A DNA stretch of 11,960 bases, from NCBI GenBank assembly GCA_003230535.1, contig QIEW01000307.1, positions 1 through 11,960 on the forward strand, read 5' to 3'. The notes under the pieces are model-generated. The model made no database searches, had not been told where the DNA came from, and worked only from the letters and a program-made list of their open reading frames with translations. This DNA is from a bacterium. Its GTDB lineage: Bacteria; SZUA-182; SZUA-191. Numbering within the stretch: position 1 is the first letter of the stretch; every line of letters starts with the position of its first letter. The translations under genes and the position numbers were made by a program. Positions 7,705 to 11,960 of this stretch are shown piece by piece.

Positions 7705-7938
7705 TCACCCCTTTCGGGTTTTCCAATCCGGCTCCCACCTATCAGATGAGGGAACATATACCGTAATAATCTTTACCAGGGGAGGTTTTGATAAGCAAAC
7801 ATGCAAGGGTCTCACATCCTCAGTATATCCCAGTATTAAACATGCCGGCAAGGGATATGCAGTTGGATAATCTTCAATGATCTCGCCAGAGATGCAAGCT
7901 GATATTAGGTCAGCTACCAACACCCGGTCATTTTTCAT
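7705..7938 (-). CDS. DUF4258-family toxin (MqsR/RelE-like), 5' end uncertain
   Basis: From the first standard start (ATG 7938) there are 77 residues, including GEIIEDYPTAYPLPACLILG, RPLHVCLS and ITVYVPSSDRWEPDWKTRKG. This is the conserved core of DUF4258 proteins, predicted RNase toxins paired with short YgiT antitoxins. Homology clearly continues upstream of that ATG: in the same frame the DNA encodes SISIREIRELLLQDKFVI and then TNHARHEM, the usual N-terminal helix and the conserved NHA(R) segment. The frame is open up to a TGA at 8086-8088 and contains no ATG, GTG or TTG. ATT at 8029-8031 has AAAGG about 10 nt upstream. Either an unusual start is used, or a 1-nt frameshift has destroyed the true start, and the short ATG form would lack a conserved segment. 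The ATG itself has no clear ribosome site. Confidence 0.7.
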   Translation of the reverse strand: MKNDRVLVADLISACISGEIIEDYPTAYPLPACLILGYTEDVRPLHVCLSKPPLVKIITVYVPSSDRWEPDWKTRKG

Positions 7939-8085
7939 CTCATGCCGGGCATGGTTGGTAATAACAAATTTGTCCTGTAGCAGAAGCTCCCGAATCTCTC
8001 TAATGCTTATGCTCTCTGGCCACTTTTTAATGGCAGCGCCTTTCTTCTTGGTTTCAGCTTGGGGACAGGCCGAAACGTCAACACA

Positions 8086-8243
8086 TCAACGCTATCATAT
8101 CTTAAAACCCCAACAGCTTATAGTAGCAGGTTTCCCCAACCAGCCGCTGCCTAAGGATACATATATGATAGCCATAAAATTTACTTTTGTCCAGGCTTAT
8201 GTTGCTATTTTGGCCAACACCCCTTCCACCAAAGCTGCCATTA
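8086..8243. other. Intergenic region with no supported gene
   Basis: This stretch lies between the end of the pseudouridine synthase gene and the DUF4258 frame. All frames are interrupted within about 35 codons. A promoter for the DUF4258/YgiT pair would be expected here on the minus strand, but I see no good -35/-10 match. Confidence 0.4.
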
Positions 8244-9302
8244 TTATATCGTTATGGCTGTGAATTCTCGCAGTTGGTCCAATATATCCTGCATATCCGG
8301 TGGTAGAGCCGCCTCAAACTCCAGGTATTTTCCGGTGAGAGGATGGACAAATCCCAGGATTTTGGCGTGTAAAGCCTGGCGGGACAGGTTAAGTTCCAGC
8401 GTCCGTCCAGCTTTATATAGCTTGAGACTGGTTTTGCCGCCATAGGTTTTATCGCCGAACAAGGGGTGTCCGATATATTTAAGGTGTACCCGGAGTTGAT
8501 GCGTCCGGCCGGTATAGGGTTTTAATTCTACCAGGGTCAGGCCTGGGTATCTCTCCAACACCCGGAAGTTAGTGCTGGCTTCCTTTCCCCTAAATTGCGG
8601 ACTTTTTAGTTTGTAACTCTTGAGTTGGTAACTCTTGGGTTGGTAACTCTCGAGTTGATAACTCTTGGTAATGTATTTTTTTTTGCTGATTGCAGAAAAT
8701 ATTTTTCTGTCAACTGGATGCCGACCGATAGCTGCTGATATTATCCCGTCATTTGGGGCAATTTCTCCGCAAGCCAATCCCCAATAAATGCGATGGTGCT
8801 CCCGCCGTGAAATGATGGATACCAAGGCCGGATAAGCTTTATCAGTTTTTGCCGCCACCATTAGTCCGGAAGTATATTTATCCAGCCGATGGACAATCCC
8901 TGGCCGGTAAGGGGCGCCGCAGCCAGCCAGTTTTCCGCAATGGGCCAGCAGGGCATTCACCAATGTTCCCGACGGGTTGCCCGCCCCAGGATGCACCACC
9001 ATTCCCGGATATTTATTTACCACTATCAGGGCTTCATCCTCATAGACAATATCCAAGGGTATGTTTTCGGGTAATGGTATAATTGGTTGGGGATCGGGGA
9101 TAACTATTTGAATTTTATCGTTGGGATTTAGCTTATGGTTAGGTTTTACCGGGCGTGAGTTTACTTGGATTTGCCGGGTAAGTATCAGCTTTTTTATCTG
9201 TGAACGAGAGAGAGAGAAAGAAGGTTCCCTCTGGGAAAGATAGGCGTCCAGGCGCTCGGCTTGGACGGCGTCAGGAACTTGCAGCTCCCGGAAGGTGGGC
9301 AT
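8244..9302 (-). CDS. rluD: RluD/RluA-family 23S rRNA pseudouridine synthase
   Basis: This 352-residue protein isomerises uridine to pseudouridine in large-subunit rRNA. E. coli RluD acts on helix 69. Residues 14-70 are an S4 RNA-binding domain (ERLDAYLSQ, SRSQIKKLI). The catalytic domain carries the family motif RPGIVHRLDKYTSGLMV, with Asp141 as the catalytic aspartate. The later motifs KPYTGRTHQLRVHL and HPLFGDKTYGG are intact. Length is above the usual 300-330 because residues 210-235 are a low-complexity (Y-Q-L-K-S)n insert encoded by a 15-bp tandem repeat. The ATG lacks a clear ribosome site. tRNA-Asp lies 194 nt upstream on the same strand, with two hairpins between. RluD versus another RluA-family member cannot be fully separated, but the S4 domain favours RluD. 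Confidence 0.9.
   Translation of the reverse strand: MPTFRELQVPDAVQAERLDAYLSQREPSFSLSRSQIKKLILTRQIQVNSRPVKPNHKLNPNDKIQIVIPDPQPIIPLPENIPLDIVYEDEALIVVNKYPGMVVHPGAGNPSGTLVNALLAHCGKLAGCGAPYRPGIVHRLDKYTSGLMVAAKTDKAYPALVSIISRREHHRIYWGLACGEIAPNDGIISAAIGRHPVDRKIFSAISKKKYITKSYQLESYQPKSYQLKSYKLKSPQFRGKEASTNFRVLERYPGLTLVELKPYTGRTHQLRVHLKYIGHPLFGDKTYGGKTSLKLYKAGRTLELNLSRQALHAKILGFVHPLTGKYLEFEAALPPDMQDILDQLREFTAITI
8608..8667. repeat. In-frame minisatellite inside rluD, 4 x 15 bp
   Basis: Four units of 15 bp follow each other: AGTTTGTAACTCTTG, AGTTGGTAACTCTTG, GGTTGGTAACTCTCG and AGTTGATAACTCTTG. The unit is a multiple of three, so the frame is kept, and on the minus strand it encodes repeats of SYQLK/SYQPK type (residues 212-231). 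It sits between the catalytic core and the FRVLERYPGLTLVEL strand, a place where RluD proteins usually have only a short loop. Confidence 0.9.
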
Positions 9303-9388
9303 ATTCAGAACTATTTTAATACCAGGCTGCCATCAAACATTACTTAGCCGGATAGGTTAGGGCTGCTCCCCATAAGCGATAAATAACG

Positions 9389-9416
9389 GCTGGTCAGAGC
9401 AACAGCTTTGACCAGC
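9389..9416 (-). terminator. Hairpin between tRNA-Asp and rluD
   Basis: GCTGGTCA (9389-9396) pairs with TGACCAGC (9409-9416). The stem continues inward as AGC/GCT, giving 12 positions with one G-T across a 4-nt loop. No T-tract follows on either strand, so it may be an RNA processing or stability element rather than an intrinsic terminator. Confidence 0.4.
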
Positions 9417-9447
9417 ACCGGTTTGGTTTGAGCCGCAAATTGGTTTT

Positions 9448-9476
9448 AGGGAGAGCCGTTTTTGAATGCTCTCCCT
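9448..9476 (-). terminator. Hairpin just downstream of tRNA-Asp
   Basis: AGGGAGAGC (9448-9456) pairs with GCTCTCCCT (9468-9476) over an 11-nt loop. It lies 19 nt past the 3' end of the tRNA. It may end the tRNA transcript or shield its 3' trailer. The usual T-run is missing on the minus strand (AAAACC follows). Confidence 0.45.
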
Positions 9477-9495
9477 GTTAACTGCGATAATATAT

Positions 9496-9572
9496 TGGCG
9501 GGGCCGACGAGACTCGAACTCGCGACCTCCGGCGTGACAGGCCGGCGTTCTAACCGACTGAACTACGACCCC
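9496..9572 (-). tRNA. tRNA-Asp (anticodon GTC)
   Basis: The minus strand folds into a complete 77-nt cloverleaf. The acceptor stem GGGGTCG pairs with CGGCCCC, with one T-G. The D arm is GTTC/GAAC. The anticodon stem CCGGC/GCCGG encloses loop CTGTCAC, which gives anticodon GTC. The T arm GCGAG/CTCGT encloses TTCGAGT. The discriminator is G, as in tRNA-Asp, and CCA is encoded. A strong promoter lies about 160 nt upstream at 9763-9734. Confidence 0.97.
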
Positions 9573-9668
9573 GCACTCAATTCGGGTTGTCCTTGAAGGA
9601 GCGCTCCCTTAGCAAAACAAAACCCTTTTTCTATGAAATTATTATGCAAAAATCCCTCTTTATGGATG

Positions 9669-9688
9669 GTTCCGCCGGCGGGCGGAAC
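9669..9688. repeat. GC-rich palindrome in the tRNA leader
   Basis: GTTCCGCC (9669-9676) and GGCGGAAC (9681-9688) form an 8-bp perfect stem with a GGCG loop. It lies between the promoter and tRNA-Asp, so it would be part of the primary transcript leader. Confidence 0.6.
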
Positions 9689-9733
9689 AGGAATAGAAAT
9701 CTATGACCCTCGGCTTATAAAACCGCTAAACAA

Positions 9734-9763
9734 AGGATAGCAAATTTTTGGGCTTGTTGTCAA
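9734..9763 (-). promoter_or_regulatory. Sigma-70 type promoter for the tRNA-Asp transcript
   Basis: On the minus strand a consensus TTGACA (9763-9758) is followed after 18 nt by TATCCT (9739-9734). Transcription would run towards tRNA-Asp, starting about 150 nt before it. A perfect -35 and a reasonable -10 make this one of the better promoters in the window. Confidence 0.6.
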
Positions 9764-9883
9764 CTGGTTATGTTTGCCATTCTTACCACCGATCACTTTT
9801 TTGGAAATACAGGAAATTAACCGCAGAGGACACAGAGAAACGCAGAGGGAAAACTCCAGATGTCAAAATCCAAACTAAGTTTT

Positions 9884-9926
9884 AGGCTTCAGGCTTCACA
9901 TAAGGCTTCAGGTAAGGCTTCAGGCC
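9884..9926. repeat. Short tandem repeat, AGGCTTCA-based 12-mer
   Basis: A partial unit AGGCTTC (9884-9890) is followed by three 12-bp units: AGGCTTCACATA, AGGCTTCAGGTA and AGGCTTCAGGCC. The units lie inside the MITE-like element. They are too short and lack spacers, so this is not a CRISPR array. Confidence 0.8.
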
Positions 9927-10018
9927 AAGAGATTTTAGCCCGGATTATTCATAAATCCAAGGCAAATATTGATGCTGTTATTTGAATACAGCTACTTACA
10001 GAATAACAGCCAAAAAAC

Positions 10019-10101
10019 AAAATTTTCATATAAATCACCGAAAACTCCCGCTATGGAAGCGACCAACGGGAGCGTGTTTATGATCCCGAATTATTCGGGT
10101 T
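10019..10101 (+). repeat. Dispersed 83-bp repeat, copy B
   Basis: This matches the minus strand of 2853-2936 (leader of the gingipain gene). Here CTCCCG and CGGGAG can pair around an inner CGCT/AGCG stem, and CCCGAATTATTCGGG forms a second hairpin. Copy A has lost the outer pairing. One frame of this copy reads TENSRYGSDQRERVYDPELF, hinting at a decayed coding origin. Confidence 0.75.
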
Positions 10102-10154
10102 AGAGCTTATGTATTTGTCATTTCTCTGCGAACCTCTGTGTCCTCTGCGGTTTA

Positions 10155-10335
10155 ATAAACCTTCTATCATTAAAAGGGAGGGGTGGTAAGGTTTGCCGTT
10201 TGCCAAAATCTGATGTGGCAGGCCGGATTGTGCGGCGGTATATAACCTGGACTGCCTGTCCCTGTCATTAATAGGTTTTACCAATCTTCTATATCTATTT
10301 GAAAAATATTAAGTAATATTTTTATGATTTTTCTC
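10155..10335. other. Intergenic region, no gene seen
   Basis: GGTGGTAAGG (about 10183-10192) is an inverted echo of CTTACCACC at 9783-9791, so the flanks of the MITE-like element may be older inverted repeats. The rest is AT-rich DNA before the riboswitch promoter. No open frame here has a ribosome site. Confidence 0.35.
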
Positions 10336-10365
10336 TTGACAAAGCTGACAGGTTTATTGTATATA
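10336..10365 (+). promoter_or_regulatory. Sigma-70 type promoter upstream of the riboswitch
   Basis: Consensus TTGACA (10336-10341) is followed after 18 nt by TATATA (10360-10365) in a run of alternating TA. The predicted transcript begins near 10372-10378, about 40 nt before the aptamer. Confidence 0.7.
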
Positions 10366-10415
10366 TATATTGTATTAAATATTAGATTATTTAATAATAC
10401 AAATTTTATCTCTAT

Positions 10416-10505
10416 AGGCTTCGAAATGCCAAATAGCCTTTTTAGGAAGGCTATTACGGAAAGTCACGGTTTCTCTTTGGAGAAAGGCCGGATTGCCGAA
10501 AAGCC
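10416..10505 (+). ncRNA. Cyclic di-GMP-I (GEMM-I) type riboswitch aptamer
   Basis: The sequence fits the GEMM-I layout. The closing stem is GGCTT (10417-10421) with AAGCC (10501-10505). ATGCCAAAT corresponds to the conserved GGCAAA strand. Stem AATAGCC (10432-10438) pairs with GGCTATT (10449-10455). ACGGAAAGTCACGG (10456-10469) corresponds to ACGCAAAGCCACGG. Stem TTTCTC (10470-10475) pairs with GAGAAA (10480-10485). GCCGGATTGCCGA (10487-10499) corresponds to GCCGGGTTGCCGA. Compared from memory with V. cholerae Vc2, the G at the G20 ligand position and the A at A47 appear kept. The neighbouring 21-46 pair appears changed from G-C to C-G, a compensatory change. The loop of the first stem is not GNRA, which is unusual. 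The expression platform is the overlapping terminator at 10487-10534. Ligand class needs testing. Confidence 0.8.
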
Positions 10506-10534
10506 AAATGGTTTTGAGCAATCCGGCTTTTTTT
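10487..10534 (+). terminator. Intrinsic terminator overlapping the riboswitch 3' strand
   Basis: GCCGGATTGC (10487-10496) is perfectly complementary to GCAATCCGGC (10518-10527) and is followed by seven Ts (10528-10534). Its left arm is the conserved 3' strand of the aptamer, so aptamer and terminator are mutually exclusive. Ligand binding should block termination, which predicts an ON switch. Confidence 0.85.
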
Positions 10535-10791
10535 GTACATTTGTTAGCGGATAGTATCCGCCGCCATTTTTTAATAGTATAGGAATTTCCATTTTATCGG
10601 TTTATTAAATAAAAGCTTATTTTGGTATCGTAAGCTAAGGCTGATGTAAGCAAGAAAAAAGGCTAGCCGGGGCTGGGCTGGTAATCTAACCCCTGGCTAG
10701 CCAAGCCTCTTAATAATACCCCCGATCTGTAGGGAAATATTATTTGAATATTATTTGAGAGCCCTTTTACTTTAATACCAGGAACTGGAGG
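10535..10791 (+). other. Long leader/intergenic region, first part, with an inverted repeat at 10661-10702
   Basis: No gene is supported. GGCTAGCC at 10661-10668 recurs at 10695-10702. With the adjoining GGGG/CCCC it gives a 12-bp inverted repeat with one mismatch around an ~18-nt loop. The repeated arm is itself palindromic. It has no T-tract. A readthrough transcript from the riboswitch would contain it. Confidence 0.5.
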
Positions 10792-10924
10792 AAATGTCAA
10801 GGCAACCATTGTTTGCTTAAGTTGTAGGTGGTGGCAGGTTCTCAAACCTGCCACTCATTCAGGCTGTCGGGTTTGAGAACCCGACAGCACATAAAATGTC
10901 AAGGTAGTCGTCGTTTGTTTAAGT
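10792..10924. repeat. 31-bp direct repeats flanking a REP-like hairpin pair (locus 2)
   Basis: AAATGTCAAGG begins two 31-bp direct repeats (10792-10822 and 10894-10924) that match at 25 positions; all six differences are transitions. Between them lie two perfect hairpins. GTGGCAGGTT (10831-10840) pairs with 10845-10854 over a CTCA loop. GCTGTCGGGTT (10863-10873) pairs with 10878-10888 over TGAG. Their cores resemble the hairpins at 2974-3036 and 11846-11910. Confidence 0.75.
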
Positions 10925-11008
10925 ATGTTTCGGCCTGGAGATAGGTTGAAATATCAGTGAAAAAATCAAGTTGATACACCGAGAAATTGAACTAATAAAG
11001 TACAATTT

Positions 11009-11082
11009 CCTCCTGAATAAGGAGGGGAAGCAGTCCATTCTCAAAAGAGAGTTGTTTCGTTAAGCGTGATTGCTTTTGAGAA
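11009..11082 (+). promoter_or_regulatory. Structured 5' leader of the small exported-protein gene
   Basis: CCTCC (11009-11013) pairs with GGAGG (11021-11025). TTCTCAAAAG (11038-11047) pairs with CTTTTGAGAA (11073-11082), enclosing a 25-nt loop. TTTCCTCC (11006-11013) is also complementary to the ribosome site GGAGG (11111-11115) of the gene that follows, so two exclusive pairings are possible. I do not recognise a known riboswitch class here. Confidence 0.4.
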
Positions 11083-11114
11083 GAGGGCGAATTCCAATTT
11101 ATAATAGAAAGGAG

Positions 11115-11513
11115 GTGAAAAAAACCTTGTGTGCTGCCTTTATCCTGGCTCTCAGCCCTGTTACCGCTGACGCTAAGATTACAATAAGCGGCACAGCTAC
11201 GGTTTCGGCTGTATTAATGACCGGTAGTAATAGTGATGATGTTCCAGAAGATGGCTATGTATCGCTTGCGGCCGTTGTGATTGATACCCTTAACTGTGAA
11301 CCGCTGGTTCCGCCTGTTACTATACCTATCTTGGACGTCAGAGCCTTTGGGTCACAGATCAACCTAGCGCTGCTGAAGGAACAGAACACTGGAGGGATGA
11401 TTGGTGTGTGCTTGGAGTTTGTTCCTCAGTCTACTTATTGGAGGGTTGTAGGTTTTGAGTGTCCAGGTCCCTGGCATGATAAACCTATGCCGATCTGTCG
11501 TGATTGTCAGTAA
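11115..11513 (+). CDS. Small exported Cys-containing protein of unknown function
   Basis: From GTG 11115 this gives 132 residues starting (M)KKTLCAAFILALSPVTADA, a standard signal peptide with a likely cut after TADA. The mature part of about 112 residues is beta-rich (KITISGTATVSAVLM). It has Cys in DTLNCEP, GVCLEF, GFECPGPW and a C-terminal CRDCQ. I recognise no family. The start is ambiguous. AAAGGAGGTG (11108-11117) overlaps the GTG, while TTG at 11127 has ideal spacing but removes the basic N-terminus. The frame stays open upstream to at least 11070. It is the first gene downstream of the c-di-GMP-I type riboswitch on the same strand, although about 580 bp away, so riboswitch control is plausible but inferred. 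A UUCG hairpin follows the stop. Confidence 0.6.
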   Translation: MKKTLCAAFILALSPVTADAKITISGTATVSAVLMTGSNSDDVPEDGYVSLAAVVIDTLNCEPLVPPVTIPILDVRAFGSQINLALLKEQNTGGMIGVCLEFVPQSTYWRVVGFECPGPWHDKPMPICRDCQ

Positions 11514-11543
11514 AGCGGTAAGTTAAAGGTCAGAAGGAAGTTG

Positions 11544-11571
11544 GGAGGCGCACCCTTCGGGGTGCGCCTCC
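11544..11571 (+). terminator. UUCG-loop hairpin after the exported-protein gene
   Basis: GGAGGCGCACCC (11544-11555) pairs perfectly with GGGTGCGCCTCC (11560-11571) around a TTCG tetraloop. It lies 30 nt past the TAA. It is a very stable stem suited to 3'-end protection or termination, but the T-tract is poor (GCTCTTGGG follows). Confidence 0.65.
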
Positions 11572-11654
11572 GCTCTTGGGTGATCAGAAGAGCCGATCAT
11601 GAAGAACAATATTAGTTGCGTATGTGGTTAGTAATCTGTTATTCTAAAGAGGTA

Positions 11655-11774
11655 CTTGCAAAAGTCTGAAAATGTCATTCCCGAGTGTTTTTATCGGGAA
11701 TCCAGATTGTGTAAAATCAGCAGCTTATGGATTCCCATTTTCACGGGAATGACAATCTAAGCTGGTTTTGCAAG
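11655..11774. mobile_element. 120-bp MITE-like element with CTTGCAAAA ends
   Basis: CTTGCAAAA (11655-11663) and TTTTGCAAG (11766-11774) are perfect terminal inverted repeats. Inside them a second inverted pair, TGTCATTCCCG (from 11674) and CGGGAATGACA (ending near 11754), extends the symmetry. GTCATTCCCG...CGGGAATCC-type units are common dispersed repeats in bacterial genomes. No coding capacity is present. Confidence 0.65.
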
Positions 11775-11845
11775 AGGCTCTAAGATGTATCAATACCTTA
11801 TCATATTTTAAACATATAGGAATTTTGGGTTTATTGTTATTGTGC

Positions 11846-11938
11846 TGTCAGGAGTTACCGCCTGACACCTGCTAAAAGGCATGAGCGCTGTCAGGTGGTA
11901 ACACCTGACACCACTGAAAGTCCGCACCTATAGGTGCG
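11846..11938. repeat. REP-like hairpin pair (locus 3) plus a 16-bp palindrome
   Basis: TGTCAGG (11846-11852) pairs with CCTGACA (11861-11867). TGTCAGGTG (11889-11897) pairs perfectly with CACCTGACA (11902-11910) over GTAA. CGCACCTATAGGTGCG (11923-11938) is a perfect palindrome. The first two share their core with the hairpins at 2974-3036 and 10831-10888. What these elements flank on the right is outside the window. Confidence 0.75.
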
Positions 11939-11960
11939 CTAAATTTTTATAGGATAGGAC

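Larger units (their letters stand above)
9817..10154. mobile_element. MITE-like element with CCGCAGAGGACACAGAG terminal inverted repeats
   Basis: The left end (9817-9837, TTAACCGCAGAGGACACAGAG) is matched in inverted orientation by 10134-10154, with one extra A. Similarity extends inward through a GCAGAG segment on both sides. The ~338-bp interior has no gene. It contains a 12-bp tandem repeat and copy B of a repeat also found at 2853-2936. CCGCAGAGGACACAGAG-like repeats are widely dispersed in many bacterial genomes. No transposase is present and target-site duplications are not evident, so mobility is inferred from the ends. Confidence 0.6.

Noticed and set aside
8849-9082. Plus-strand open frames across the pseudouridine synthase gene
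   Set aside because: They are antisense shadows of the conserved RluD coding region and match nothing recognisable.
9884-9926. Possible CRISPR array (repeated AGGCTTCA)
   Set aside because: Units of 12 bp are directly adjacent with no spacers, and no cas gene is present.
10078-10284. Minus-strand open frame of 68 codons
   Set aside because: It covers the right end of the MITE-like element, and the protein contains the translated CGCAGAGG repeat; a repeat artefact.
10324-10554. Plus-strand open frame of 76 codons
   Set aside because: It runs through the promoter, the riboswitch aptamer and its terminator, has no ribosome site, and encodes no family-like protein.
10663-10854. Minus-strand open frame of 63 codons
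   Set aside because: It consists of the inverted repeats and hairpin DNA at 10661-10702 and 10831-10854; no ribosome site or recognisable domain.
10792-10924. Template/variable repeat pair of a diversity-generating retroelement
   Set aside because: Differences are mixed transitions rather than adenine-specific, neither copy is in a gene, and there is no reverse transcriptase.
11070-11114. TTG 11070 as start of the exported-protein gene
   Set aside because: No ribosome site precedes it, it lies in a hairpin stem region, and it would place 15 charged residues before an otherwise normal signal peptide.

Overview
This window looks like a chromosomal piece from an anaerobic bacterium, either a clostridial Firmicute or a member of an uncultivated phylum. 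The clues are strong AGGAGG-type ribosome sites, a tRNA with encoded CCA, a cyclic-di-GMP-I type riboswitch, DUF104/PIN and DUF4258/YgiT toxin-antitoxin pairs, and secreted clan CD cysteine peptidases. No marker here fixes the taxon. Intergenic DNA is unusually rich in palindromes, MITE-like elements and short tandem repeats.

Positions 1-6117 (all minus strand) form a secretion region. Transcription order is a signal-peptide protein with an STN-like domain (6117-5026), a secreted caspase-fold cysteine peptidase with a fibronectin-III-like tail (4996-3092), a 260-bp gap full of palindromes and repeats, then a large gingipain-type C25 peptidase (2831 to beyond the left edge). The STN gene and the catalytic half of the second peptidase are AT-rich. 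The tail of that peptidase and the gingipain are GC-rich. The composition changes inside the gene, at a domain boundary.

Positions 6121-8090 are a toxin-antitoxin cluster. A ygiT-type zinc-finger gene that has lost its start codon lies at 6324-6560. An intact DUF104 antitoxin/PIN toxin pair follows on the plus strand (6701-7385). Next comes a minus-strand DUF4258/YgiT pair (7938-7456). The DUF4258 reading frame extends upstream of its first standard start codon, so its 5' end is uncertain or damaged.

Positions 8244-9763 hold housekeeping genes on the minus strand: a strong promoter, tRNA-Asp(GTC), two hairpins, and an RluD-family 23S rRNA pseudouridine synthase with an in-frame 4 x 15-bp minisatellite.

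Positions 9764-11960 are mostly non-coding. They hold a MITE-like element with CCGCAGAGGACACAGAG terminal inverted repeats. A plus-strand promoter follows, feeding a c-di-GMP-I type riboswitch that overlaps an intrinsic terminator. About 580 bp of structured leader or intergenic DNA separates this from a small exported Cys-containing protein (11115-11513). A UUCG hairpin, a second MITE-like element and a further pair of REP-like hairpins complete the window.

A plausible but unproven overall reading is a cell-surface and exported-protein region, part of it under c-di-GMP control, embedded among genome-plasticity elements.
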